Below, in pieces: positions 22,796-35,100 of a DNA stretch of 64,000 nucleotides. The notes below the pieces were generated by a model. The model did not search any database, was not told where the DNA came from, and saw nothing but the letters and a program-made list of their open reading frames with translations. This DNA comes from Liolophura sinensis. Lineage: Eukaryota; Mollusca; Polyplacophora; Chitonida; Chitonidae. The stretch spans positions 4,887,703 through 4,951,702 of the forward strand of contig NC_088301.1 of assembly GCF_032854445.1 (NCBI RefSeq), written 5' to 3'. The position numbers and the translations under genes were made by a program. Numbering within the stretch: the first letter of the stretch is position 1; the number at the start of each line of letters is the position of its first letter.

Positions 22796-24548
22796 AGCCA
22801 GAACACACAAGAGCAAAACTGGACAACCTAAATATCTGTCCCAGCCAGGACACATACTCCTCACAGCGTATCACTAACGCCTTACCCGATGGACATAAGG
22901 GGTCGAGTTCACTTTACTCCCATTGCAACCGAAGTAGCTTTCATATCGGATGTTGGCAAATCCCTGTTTAAATCACGACAGCCTCGTTTTTGCAAACTGA
23001 TCAACTGTTTATGGATCATGGCTATGGTGAATCGCTCATTATAATGGCGACCATGCTACTATCGGTATCATCATAAATTCATCCATCCGTGACTTGACAT
23101 TAAATTGCCCTTAAAATGAAAATAAGTCTGTCGTGCACTAACAAAACAAGAATTTGGTAAAACAAAACAGTGAAATCAGTGTTCAAATCGTGTGCCAGTG
23201 TATTTTTTAAGCTGTCGATAATAAACTATGTATCTCAGTAGCGCTTTGATTGCGACTGTTCATATATCCAAAGTGGCGATCTAACCCTACACCATGAATA
23301 TTCAGCTCCGGGCCCCGGGTTAAGCCGAATTAGACACCACCATGAAGCAAAACGCCAGAGATTCTGCACGGTCTCTCCATATTTACTTACAGGAGAATTA
23401 TACTCATTGCAAAACTTAAGATTTTAGAGTGAAGGCGTTTGATGGAATAACCTTTGCACAGAGGTCTTGCATATATACATTGGCCAAGGGATTTTTAAAT
23501 AACTATGGTTCGCACTGGCCTTTATTGAGTGCCTTCAGTTACACTCTGTAATAATTAGTGACATAGTTTGCTTGCTTATGCCAAACTTATGGTTGCTAAT
23601 TCTTTTATAACCTTTGGTGTAAAGAGCCTGAATGTGCTATAAGTGTAAGGGTGGTGGTATCCGTGTGTTAGTGGGCTTCTACACAAGCGTCACAACCTGC
23701 CTGCCACAAGCTAATAATTTACGCTGACATATGTCCTGTCTTGAACGGATACTCCACCTCTAGATGTAACTGTGAGGAATGGATTTTGTAAGTTAATAAA
23801 AATGAATAGCCGGAGTTGTACAAAAAGTAGAACTCGAATTTTTTTATTACAATAATTATGAATTTTTAATGTACCTTCATATTGTCAATTTGTGTTGCTT
23901 TGTTATTAATCAGCTATAATTCTTTCTCTATAACAGAATAGTCAGAGTTTCCTCCCTTTTCAAAGACAACGGAATGTTTCGTTATGTACTCTACCTGTTT
24001 TAACTGTGGATTTCCAGCCTAATTTCTTATCGACCTTGACATTTTACACATTTATTGACATAGATTTAAATAAAAATTATAGCTCGCCTAAAAGACTAAT
24101 TCTGACTCTCGGGTAACTTTTTAAACGTTATCTGTTGACACAGTGATTTTTCGCTGATTTTATGTCAGTACATTCATAATTGCGTTAGGCAATTCATACT
24201 TGACATTTTGCAAGGCAACTATTGGTGTAGGTAAATCAGAACTTTAGTTTCTTTTATTTCTCCATTTCAGACAGCGATTTTCAGCCATTCCTAAGTGTTT
24301 TACTGTGTTATGCTGAATTCTGATCGTCAGTGGCCAGAACGTGAATAATAAAACGGACACATTTTTTTTTGAAATGAAATGTTTTTAAAAATGAAAACAG
24401 AGGAAGGAATGGTAGAACAAAATCCGGCAATGTTTACCCCATAATGGCATGATTTATTTATTTATTTCTTGTACACCTCATATCAGAAAAAATAGTTCTG
24501 TACATTTTCTGGCTGTAATGCATAATAAATCCCCCTCATTAGATCAGT
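22796..24548. other. Intergenic, nothing recognised
   Basis: No coding or repeat family recognised. Confidence 0.35.
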
Positions 24549-24795
24549 GTTTATTTATTTATTTATTTATTTATCGGATTGGTGTGTTACGCCGTACTCA
24601 CGAATATTACACTTATACGACGGCGGCCAGCATTAGGGAACCGGGCAGTGCACGTGGGAAAAGACATGAACATCCGCAGCTTGCTGCCAGACGTTCCAAC
24701 GAACGGCCGGAGAGAAACCTCACAGCATGAGCGTGGTGAAAGGCTCCTGTATCATTGCCTACAACCTGTACGCCAGTGACTAAGAGCCTGATCTC
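24549..24795 (-). repeat. SINE family 1, diverged
   Basis: Minus-strand copy: (AAAT)n tail, TATTCGTGAGTACGGCGTAA, body and a damaged head. Confidence 0.8.
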
Positions 24796-25429
24796 TGTTC
24801 GGGAAAATCTCGGCTTTCAAGTGAAGCCTGGGTGTCTTGTAAAATATTTAATTATACACAGCTTTGAACATGCGCAATCGAAGAAACTGGAAGTTGCAGT
24901 CGTGGTGAATAACACGAGAGCAGAGATTGGATGATTATTCATTGATATGAACAGGCGAAGGAGGCATGTGGAAAATTTTATCATGAATACACTGTATATA
25001 CCGTTCCAAGGCACAGAAGAATATGGTCCAAGTCAAAGAAAAATTCTTTTGCCAGTTGGACACGTAATAAGAAAAGTGCATGGCCTATTCATGCTGATAA
25101 GCGTATCAATCAATCAAATGCAAACGTATACATATAACAAACATTTGAAGAGAAAAATTTTAAACAGTACCGCATGTTCAGACTGAACTTTGAAAATGCA
25201 TGCAATATATAAGTTGTAAACAAAACTGTATACTCCCTTGAGTGACACTAAGCCTATGACGGCTTATCCGACCTTGTCAACCTTATCAGTTAGATTATCT
25301 CCCTTTTAAGGGCATGTCGAGTAGTTCAGTACAATGTACTGCTCTCCAAAGCGGTGTATTTCTGGAATGTCAGGTCAAATCAGTCTCTTACTTGTTTTTT
25401 TGTTTGTTTGTTTTTTGGGGTCTTTTTTT
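24796..25429. other. Intergenic, nothing recognised
   Basis: No supported feature. Confidence 0.35.
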
Positions 25430-25490
25430 TTTGCAGAAGTTTGTCTTTCGGAAGTTACTGACGAACATTCACGCGTGTGAGTGGAAGATA
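25430..25490 (-). repeat. Possible SINE family 3 fragment
   Basis: GGAAGTTACTGACGAACATT and CGTGTGAGTGGA resemble the body of the family 3 element at 42941-43262. Confidence 0.4.
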
Positions 25491-25563
25491 GGGATGCAAT
25501 ATTGGTGAAAGAAACGTGGTCTTCTACGATCGTTGGAATTCGAAATGTGACACGAACGTCGTA

Positions 25564-25746
25564 GGGGCCTCCGTGGCTCAGTCAGTTAGCGCGCTAGCGC
25601 AGCGCAATGACACCCAGAAGCCTCTCACCAATGCGGTCGCTGTGAGTTCAAGTCCAGCTCATGCTGGCTTCCTCTTTTTGGGCGGTACGTGGGAAGTTCT
25701 GCCAGCAACCTACACCAAAGATTTTAAAAGAATTAGCAAATAAATA
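25564..25746 (+). repeat. SINE family 1 with internal deletion
   Basis: An excellent head (GGGGCCTCCGTGGCTCAGTC, GTTAGCGCGCTAGCGCAG) is followed by half the body, then an abrupt join to ACCAAAGATTTTAAAAGAAT, a phrase resembling family 2 (CATACCAAAGATTTTAACAA at 2880), and an AAATAAATAAA tail. It may be a chimera of families 1 and 2. Confidence 0.75.
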
Positions 25747-26135
25747 AACGAACGTCGTCGACTGCTTATCGTCAACATGCATTAATACACGAAATATAAG
25801 AAATATAAGAACAATGACAAATCTGATATTGTTAGTCTGTTGAGATATTGAATACAAATAGAATGTGAATTCGAATATAGGCATTAAAAATCCATCGAGG
25901 AAAAAACTTGAAGTCAAATTGAAGTCGTATATATCACAATTGAAGTCGTATATATCACAAACTTTGCCATTAATGACAAACGTTCGGCAAAAAAGAAGAC
26001 TTTAACAAATATTACTTTTTAATTAAATGCCATAAAACTCCGTAATACCAAAGATGTCAATGCTCAAATATAGATCAATAATATAATACAACTGCACCGA
26101 CGAGCCTCTTCTGACATGCGTATGAAAGAAAAAGA

Positions 26136-26178
26136 ACTATCGTACGCCGGCGTAAAATTCCAATCAAATAAATAAAAA
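26136..26178 (+). repeat. SINE family 1 tail fragment
   Basis: GTACGCCGGCGTAAAATTCC then AATCAAATAAATAAA. Confidence 0.6.
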
Positions 26179-26203
26179 GATCTAAAGTATACTCTAAAAC
26201 GAG

Positions 26204-26204
<1 letters not shown>

Positions 26205-26293
<89 letters not shown>
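26205..26293. repeat. (TA)n microsatellite
   Basis: About 44 uninterrupted TA units. Confidence 0.97.
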
Positions 26294-26298
<5 letters not shown>

Positions 26299-26404
26299 CA
26301 TATCCAGATTCCAAAATCCCCCTGAAGATGACGTTTGCCTTATACCGGTATTATATTGCCTACGTTACCGTTAAATAAACCTGTAAATACATTAACTCCT
26401 GATA

Positions 26405-26672
26405 GGGGCCTCCGTGGCTCAGCTGGTTAGCGCGCTAGCGCAGCATAATGACCCAGGAGTCTCTCATCAATGCGGTCGCTGTGAGTTCAAGTCCAGCTCA
26501 TGCTGGCTTCCTCTCCGTCCGTACGTGGAAAGATTTGCAGCAACCTGCGGATGGTCGTGGGTTTCCCCCTGGCCCTGCCCGGTTTTCTCCCACCGCAATG
26601 CTGGCCGCCGTCATATAAGTGAAATATTCTTGAGTACGGCGTAAAACACCAATCAAATAAATAAATAAAAAT
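26405..26672 (+). repeat. SINE family 1, full length
   Basis: Complete head (GGGGCCTCCGTGGCTCAGCT), body and tail, ending in (AAAT)n. ACTCCTGATA / TCTCCTGAAT at the two ends is a plausible decayed target duplication. Confidence 0.9.
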
Positions 26673-26981
26673 AAACATTATCTCCTGAATCGTTTCCAAA
26701 AACATGCCAATGCAATAATCTGGTTAGGTTAGAAGTACAGTAATTAATAATAACTACATATTTTGTAGGTTTAACGGCTATTTTTGTCACTATTTGTCAA
26801 CAAAAAGTTTGTGTATCTACAACATACCAAAACAGGGAGTAAACTGAATAAAGCTCTGCCCAAACTCTTCCAAAAAAAAAAAATGGTCCTCAATGGTATA
26901 CGAATGTCTGTTTCGACGCATGGGGGGTATTTTTTCACCCATACACAAACAAGGAGATCTAAATGACCCTGCAAATTATCA

Positions 26982-28550
26982 ATGAATTACCTTGACCAAC
27001 TCTTTATCAAAATTGTATACATTGTCCTAAATAATAGAATAATTCAGTGGGAATGTCAATACGAGAAAACACCTGATGCCCAATTTAGCTTTAAGGAGAA
27101 ATCAGGACAAGTTGGTGCTATATTTTGTTTCCATAGCCTCTTATCTCGTTATTTGGCACAAGGTATAAATTTGTGTACAGCCTTTGTTGACTTTCAAAAA
27201 AGCCTTGTGAATGTGGAAGCTCTGTGATTTAAAATGTTAAGATTAGGAATAAATGGTAAAATGTCGAAAGCTATTAGAGCTTTGCGCTCCAGCGTAAGAA
27301 CATGTGTAAAACACTTACTCAGCAAATGTTATTTTTTTTATTATGTTATAGTGGCCTGCAACAAGGTGAAGTGCTATCACCTATTTTGTTTTTACTGTTT
27401 ACTGAAGACTTGGAACTACCCATTTTGCTGAATACTGACTCTAGTACATTTCAACATGAACTGAATGAAATGACCGTATATTTATTGCTTTTTGCCCATG
27501 ATATTGTCCTATAATCTGAGTTTGCACAATAGCTCCAAAATAGTTTAAACGCATTAGATGAATACAGTAAGAAATAGGGTCTAAGAGTCAATGTCAGTAA
27601 AACAAAAAGAGTTGTATTTAGACGTGTTGGCACATTAAACATTTTGAACAATGGCGTTACAATATTTTGACAGAAAATGTGGAAAAGTTTAATTATTTAG
27701 GCATAGCCCTCACCACGTTGTACATATTTTAAAGCACAACGTACAACTACAGACAAAAACTCTGTAAATGTGCAAATGCCCTATTTTGTAGGTGTAAAAA
27801 CTTGAGTCTCGAAATATATCTATTAAATAGTTGTTAGGGGTCAGCAGGTCTACATCAAATGCATAGGAGAAAACCACTGTACTTACATACTTCCTAAAAA
27901 TAATCAATTCAGAAAACGCAGTCTTGAAAAATGTATCACTCTTATTTTTGTGATAAAGATGAGTGATAAAGGTAGCATAGATCGGGTGTAAGATGTATGG
28001 GATGCTCTAAATAGATATGGTGCGCTGAAACGTGGTTAAATGCTGAAGGTGTGGATGCCAAGCTGTGTGATTGTCATAATCAAGAGATGATTGCCGATTT
28101 TGAATCACCTAAATTGCTTCTTTATAGGCCTAGGTATATAAAATGTGATGTCAGCTTTGAAACCTTCTTAGATAAAGTAAACAATATTAATCATAGAAAA
28201 GCTATGCCTCGATTAACAACTTCATTCCACCTACTAAGAATATAAACTGAACGTCATGGTACCTGTAGATTGGCAAGGAATATGAGAACATGTAAAATGT
28301 GTACATAAAATGAAGTAGACGACAAATATCATTCTCTGTTTATTTGTCAATTTTACACTTGTTTACGTAGACAATACATTAAGTTATATTTGTTGAGGGG
28401 GGGGGGGGGGGCAGTACTTGTAGGCCTAGTACTTGCAAACTGGTTGAACGGTAGTCTTCTAAATAAGAATACTTTGTGTAAAGCAGTTCGATTCATCTAT
28501 AAATGTTTTGTTTTACGCCGGAGCCATGTTTACTCTACGTTTTCGTTCTT
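26982..28550 (+). mobile_element. Decayed LINE (non-LTR) reverse transcriptase
   Basis: Frame-broken plus-strand pieces follow the order of a LINE ORF2: palm entry (LNNRIIQWE, AQFSFKEKSG, CTAFVDFQKS where AFVDFxKAFD is expected), LGINGKMSKAIRAL, GLQQGEVLSPILFLLFTEDL (the GxxQGxxLSPxLF block), FAHDIVL at the catalytic FxDD box with the first Asp replaced by His, VNVSKTKRVVF, then a cysteine-containing C-terminal tail (CKMCT, HSLFICQFYTCLRRQYIKLY). Stops and frameshifts occur throughout; neither endonuclease nor 3' end is evident. Dead remnant. Confidence 0.8.
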
Positions 28551-29136
28551 CTCACACCATCAAAGAATCATATGTCACTTTTCTTATATTATGTATGTAA
28601 CAATCTATACCACCAGCATCTGTATAGGGACATATGTGTGTATGCGAGAAACGAGAAGCAATGAAAACTGAACCCAAAATGTGGAAGAAGTGAACTTTAT
28701 GAACGAAGGGCTACAATGTATATATATATACACCCTACTTTGTATTTCCTCTCGGATCAAACTCTCCCTGGCATGAAAATGTGGGTCCCCACAACTTGAA
28801 AAATGGAGCGCGTCCGGTTCCTACGCCACTGTACACTGTTTGCTGCAAGTCGTGCAGTGATGATTTCATGCCATTTTTCACAAACTAGGCTACACGAATG
28901 TATGCCGTCATCTCCTTTGTCTGTTAAATTACGTTTGACACAATTTAATATCAGGCCAGACTAGTGTCCTCTTGATGGAGCGTACATGCAAAGCTCATAT
29001 AAAACGGCCTTTATCTGTGCATGTTCATGCAATTTTGGTCCGTCTCCAGCCTTATTTCTAAAGCTTGTTTTTACACGCACCTGCTGTGTCCAGAACGAGG
29101 CTGCTCACGGGCAACGCGGGAAGTTCAGTAAGCAGA
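28551..29136 (+). promoter_or_regulatory. Upstream region of geminin
   Basis: No TATA box is seen. GCGGGAAG at 29116-29123 is one base from the reverse E2F consensus, and E2F control of geminin is known in vertebrates, so this is a reasonable candidate site, not a demonstrated one. The start context is GCAGAATGGC. Confidence 0.35.
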
Positions 29137-32100
29137 ATGGCAGCCACGGGAGTGCACGGACAAAACGTTGCCGGCGAAAATGTTCAAGTTAATCCTTCGG
29201 CCGCCCGAGTGCAAACGAAATTGTTTGACTTTCAGGTAAAAAAGGGTAATGTGCGTATAAGCTTTGTAAGAATAGTGCATTTTAAGTGTGTAATTTTCAT
29301 TTGTGGCATAGGCCTACTCTAACAAAAAAAAATTCTTGTTTTCCCTGCAACAGCCACACGGCGAAATAAAGGTAAAGCTGCTAACAACTTTTTCAATATT
29401 TGTAATTAATTAATATACTATTTATAGTGGCCTTTTCCTTAATCCTTCAATCACTAAATAGTTCAGCTTCACGAGAGACTGATGATGACGTAGCCCCGAA
29501 AGACTCCTTTTCTGGAATTTGTATAATGGCTGGAGATGCTGTCTGACGCCAGCACATTGAAGAAGCTTTTCACAACCCAAATCTGAAAAGGAGGCCTCCG
29601 CCTAACAATCGGCAAACACCTTGTTGTCGAATGTAACTTTCTGTATCGACCAGAGCGAATTGTTGGGAAAGCTATAGGCATTAACTCCTTCTAATGTGTC
29701 GGATCGGTGGTAAGTCACATTTACCATATGTTCACACGCGCATCAAATATTTCCAAGCGTAAGTCGATGTCAGCTGAGTGGTCCCCATAATCAACTAACC
29801 TGTTCTGATTCTCGCCGAATCCGAAATGATCCATGACAATTCTACAAATTCACAAAATAATAACACATTCTCAGACACTACACTTGGCAGTTGGTTGACA
29901 TTGATTTACACATCGGAAGATTTAATGCTCGTGTGAAGATGTGGTAAGTGTGGTGTACCGTCGGTCTGACACATTAGAAGAAGTTATTCCCCGTAACTCT
30001 CCCAACACGTTGTGTTAGTCAACACAGAGCTTCATTCCGCAACTAACAACACCTTAGTCTTTACAACAGTCCCATTTCTTATACTGGCTGGTGATGTTGT
30101 AGTCTCGACGCTTTCAGTGTTAATTTGTTTGTTACAGATTGCCTTTGTTATCAAACAGGTCTCGTGCAAATAAAAATGGCACCATCCTAAAGACCTGCTT
30201 TCTGCACCCACCACACCGCCACCAAAAGTCCCTGCTTGCCTTAGAATAGATTTATTATAGTCATTTAGGCTTCCATTGCACGCACCTATCATCCACATCC
30301 GTCCTCTGAATGATATTGAGCAGCTACGTACATTTCCTACTTCATCATGGAGCAGTGGGAAGATGGCTGAAGTGCTGAGGAGTGTGTGACGTGGGAGCCT
30401 TCGTGGCTATAGTAAATCCTTTCTATAGTGACTGGGGACATGATATATGATGGCAATGCAGTGGGTGCGGAAAGCAGTTTTTTGGGTTGGTGTCTTATAT
30501 GCACGAGACTTGATCAACAATAAAGACAATCAGCCTGGACCTTTGTAGAGTACAAAATGAACTCTGTTTGCATTAATAACAACAAAATTTCTTCCAAAAA
30601 TTAAAATACCAGACCAATAAAATTAGTGTGTTAATCTCTTTTAACAAATTAAAAGAAATGTTTTAACATCCAATTCAGAACGGTGTAGAAAGCATTGAAC
30701 ATTCACTGTGGTGAATTTTTACCATGGCTGGGTTGCAGGCCTCAAAATTTTCATGTGTCTACCTGTCAGTGACCGCTGATTTTGCCAGTGAATGTCAAAA
30801 AATAAACTTACCTGTCGCTGGCAACAAGTGAACCATGTTTGAGCAAATACAGAACATAATCATAAACATAACCAACAAAAGCATGAATCTTGTCTTTACA
30901 ACAACCAAATTTGGACAGCTTCAGAGTTAAAATTTTCAAAAAGTGTGTGGATTTCATAGGTGTTCCAGAAGTGAAATAGTCTTCTGAAATTCTTATTAGC
31001 TTAAAGTTACTTCTTGTTACGAGATAATACTGATTAGATAAATAAATTTTGCAAGTGAACATTTGTGGAATTACACATTGGACCGAAATTTCCTATGGAT
31101 AAGACCAATGCTTTAGTTTAAAAATATCATTCTATCATACTTTCCTGTGAACTTTTGGAAGGAAAATGTCTGAAAATTCAAGAATTGATAAGCAATTTTC
31201 AGTTGGATATTAAGGCTTTCTCTGGGGGGCATCCGACGAAATCTGTAATGGCCCATTAAGATAGAATAGGCATTTAAAGTCTGTTGCCTTTAACAATAAC
31301 ATCAGAAACATGAGGCCAACTGTGTCTACATTACCTCACCAGTAGGCCAAAAGGTCAGATCCTTTGTAAAACTTAAGGTGTTATGACATTAATACAATAT
31401 TGACAAAGAATAAAGAAAGTTATATTGACATGTTACACCTGAGTAGTGGCATTGCATGTGGCTTTGTTGTACCAGGCAGATTATATTGCACGCTCTGGTA
31501 AGCTTGGTATTGCTACTGCATGTACTATGCGGAACATTTAACTACTATTGACGCAGACTGTGAGCGTTTGTTTACCCAGACTTGGCAGCCCTTGCTAATT
31601 TACTCATGAATCTATTGCACAGAGATTCAGGACTGTGTTCAATTTGGATGGTACTTTCATAGGATAAATGGCTCTTAGACTGTTGGACAAGCTTCCTCTC
31701 GCTGGCTTTCTGTTTACATGGCTGTCTTCTTTTGTTAGAGAGCTGGCTCGCAGAAGCATGATGGCACAACCTTCTCTTTACTTGCAGGCCAGCAGTGCTA
31801 ACAGGAAATCTCTCCAGACTCTACAGTTCTCCTCAACCAGTGATAAAGAACTGGTCAGCAAGGATGGACCAATCAGACAGGTGAGAAAGGGAACTACTTT
31901 TGAAATAAACTGAAGGTTAAAGATAAGATCAGTTATAATATGAATGATGTTGGATATCACCAGTATGCCACTGCATATGCAGCTAGTTTGCTATCATTGA
32001 GCTAAAGACATACGTGTGTTTTATGTGTGTGTCACATTTATACAGTGAGTTTCAACCGAGTTGGCTATGTTAGCAGTGGCTATAAACTGTACAACTGACA

Positions 32101-35100
32101 GAACAAAAGTGACATTTCACTACTGTACAATAATTTTGTTGAGTTGAACCTTGACTTAAACTTTCTCAACAGACATCTGTCAATGTGAAGTGTGCGTATG
32201 GATCTTGGAAATACATGTACTTTTAAGTTGTCTGTTTCATTTCTAAGCTGTCACTGTTTTCGTTCCAGAGAAGATTAAATATCTGTTTTTTAAAAGTCTG
32301 ATTTAATAAAGGGTATATCAAAACACTTCATTTAAAACAACAAATTGTTCTTTAAAAAAGATAGTGGCTTAGTAAGAGACCCTGAAATGCTGGAAACATA
32401 CTTGTAGTGGGTTTGTCTGGAACACTTGAGGAGTGGAGGTCAAGCCTTTGAGGTAAGTAGTTGTGTAGTCTCTGGACCCCTATGGTGGGGGAACATGTCT
32501 GATTTTGCATAGCTACCATGTAGTGTGGCATATTGTACTCTGATCATTAATGTATGCAACCTTGCTCATTCCTGTGGGGTGCAGATTAACTATTAATCTG
32601 TTAAAAACACACCTGAGCAGCTGTCATGCAAAACATTTAAAGAGAAGTTCATTCTTGTTTTGTACACTGTTAAGAAGTGAAAGTTCCTGTGACAGTGGAG
32701 TGTGTAATACATATCTGACCAGTGCCAGAAAGTATCTACTAGTAAGATTCTCTAGTAGTTTTAAGCTTGTGTGCTCTGATCATCTGATTCAGTGAAACAT
32801 GAGACTGCTTAGGCCGCACTTTGCAAAACAAGTAAGTACCAATAGTGTATGGTGATTACAGTTTTTGGTGCATCAAGGGGTCTTCCTAAGTGTTAGGCTG
32901 GCAAAGTCTATGTGTGTCCATTGTCAGGGATCTTATTCCATGTTGTCACGTACAAATAGGTGGCATCTGACAAACATCTCCGATGAATAACAGGGAATCT
33001 TCAAAACCTTACGTGGATTGCATGGATTTTTAAATTTATCAATCTGTCTAAAAGTTATTTGCAGGACTTTTCTAATATTAATTATGTTCACTTTACTATT
33101 CTGTCAATATTGTCAACCATTACTCAGTTCATGAACTGTACATTAATAGGGCTGAAGGAAAGTTCATTCTTGTTTTGTACACTGTTTAACATGGCCTTAA
33201 ATGGAATAAACAGGAGTTTGTGAGCAGTTTCGTGCTCACCATTATACATGTAGGAATTCTGGTTTTGAAATATACATTGACTAATCAATGGGGAGGCAGC
33301 ATATTTTTTAATCCCCTGAGGTGGCGCTAGTGTGAAGCAGGACCTTGATCTATTGTTACGTCAAAAGAGGATTGTTGCGCAACTTCCACACTGATACAAT
33401 GTATCAGTTTCTGTTACAACACCGTACTGTCTTTCATGTCATGATGAGCTGTGAAAGGAAGATCAAGATCATCAATGCTGGTTTTTGGGGATTTTGAAGG
33501 CCTGATCATCGCATAGCCAGCCAATTTCAATCTAATGATGTATGTAAAAGGTATATGTAAGTCTGTTTGTTGTGGAACTGTGTTGCAGAGAGTTGGTAAA
33601 CATTCTAAACCTCACAAGAAGAAGCTGATCAAGCCCAGTCAGAAACCAGTGACAGTGTTCCGTGACCCCAGCCCGCCAGCAGTCAGAGAGGAGGTTGTTG
33701 CTGTGGGAGATGATGAAGCTTTGGTCACTGGGGGTCAGTATCCTGAACTTGTGTTGTAGACAATAACACACATAATTCTGTAACTAAAGTGCCACTAAGT
33801 TCACATTTGACAGCACCTCTTAAAGGAGAAGAAAACTTAAAAACATGACACTATGTACTGAAAAAGCACATTGTTTCCTATCTGGTGGTGCCTGCTGCAT
33901 CATTTTGCGATTTTTCCCCGCCATACAAGTAAAGCCTGAAAACAGCAAAGCTGGCATAAATTGCTGAGTCCATCGCGTCGTCCATCTTTAACACTTTGTA
34001 ATTTATGCTGGTGGTGTGCTGCCTCTGAGCCAATGAGTGTCGTTAAAACTGCCGGCTTGTTCGTGTGAACGCGGAACCTACGTCCAACATTCTGGTTTCC
34101 CGATCATCAAACGAAAAATGAACTGTACTGTTCGCTACCTTCTGGGAAGAAGAGTTCGACTGGAAATGTATGAACTGCACATCAGAGGTTTCCAACGGAA
34201 CTTCTCCTCCTAACACAGAATACTTCAGGACTAGTTCTTAGGCAAAATGGAGTTGCCCACAGTGGATTTTGGCGCTGACTTTATTTGTAATTTATCATCT
34301 TGAGGAACAAATTAGAATTTTTTATATGGCATGCACCTGCAAGGAAATGCTTGCTCTTTTCAAAGGTATTTGTTTGTAATTTAAGTTTTCTTCTCCTTTA
34401 ATGTGATCTAGATCTGAAGAAATACTTATATACTCTCAGCCCATACGTCCAGACAGATTCTTACACAACTGCACAACCATGCACAAATGTCTCTGAATGG
34501 GATGTTTTGAATGGGATGTTTTTAATTATCTGAACTAAGGAAATCAATTCATTCAGTGATATTAAAAAAAAATTATGCTCAAACAAATGGATGTAATTGT
34601 GTCCCCAGAGACGATACCAGACTCCTACTGGAAACTGCTAGCTGAGGAAAGACGACTTGCACTTGATGACTCCCTCCACGAAAACGAAATGGTAAAGATG
34701 TCTTAAGTTGTATTGGTTTTTGCTCTATTCTGTGCACTTCTATGTACCGCCTTGACGTAGAAACTAAATACTTGACTAATGTTTACGTCCACTGAGAGAC
34801 CATCCAGAGTGTCTCAAATAGGCATTAGACATTTTATTAGATTTTTTCAGTGAAACTTCATCTTCACACAACTTCAGCACGTCTCCATTATTGAGAGCAA
34901 GGTGACATCACGTTTACTCTAGATCGCTGACGTCAAAGGTATTTTCCGTATAATAGTCTAAGCAATAGCCTTCGGCAGATAAAATCTGTGGACTTCGAAG
35001 ATGATGGCCAAAGTGATAAAAATAGTTTTTTCCGAAATGGGACTGGTGCATCTGTTGATACAGTTGGCCTACTAGATCGTTTACAAGGAACTCCGGCGAC

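Noticed and set aside
25564-25640. tRNA gene
   Set aside because: The tRNA-like sequence is the head of a SINE and occurs in many degraded copies; no clean cloverleaf stands alone.
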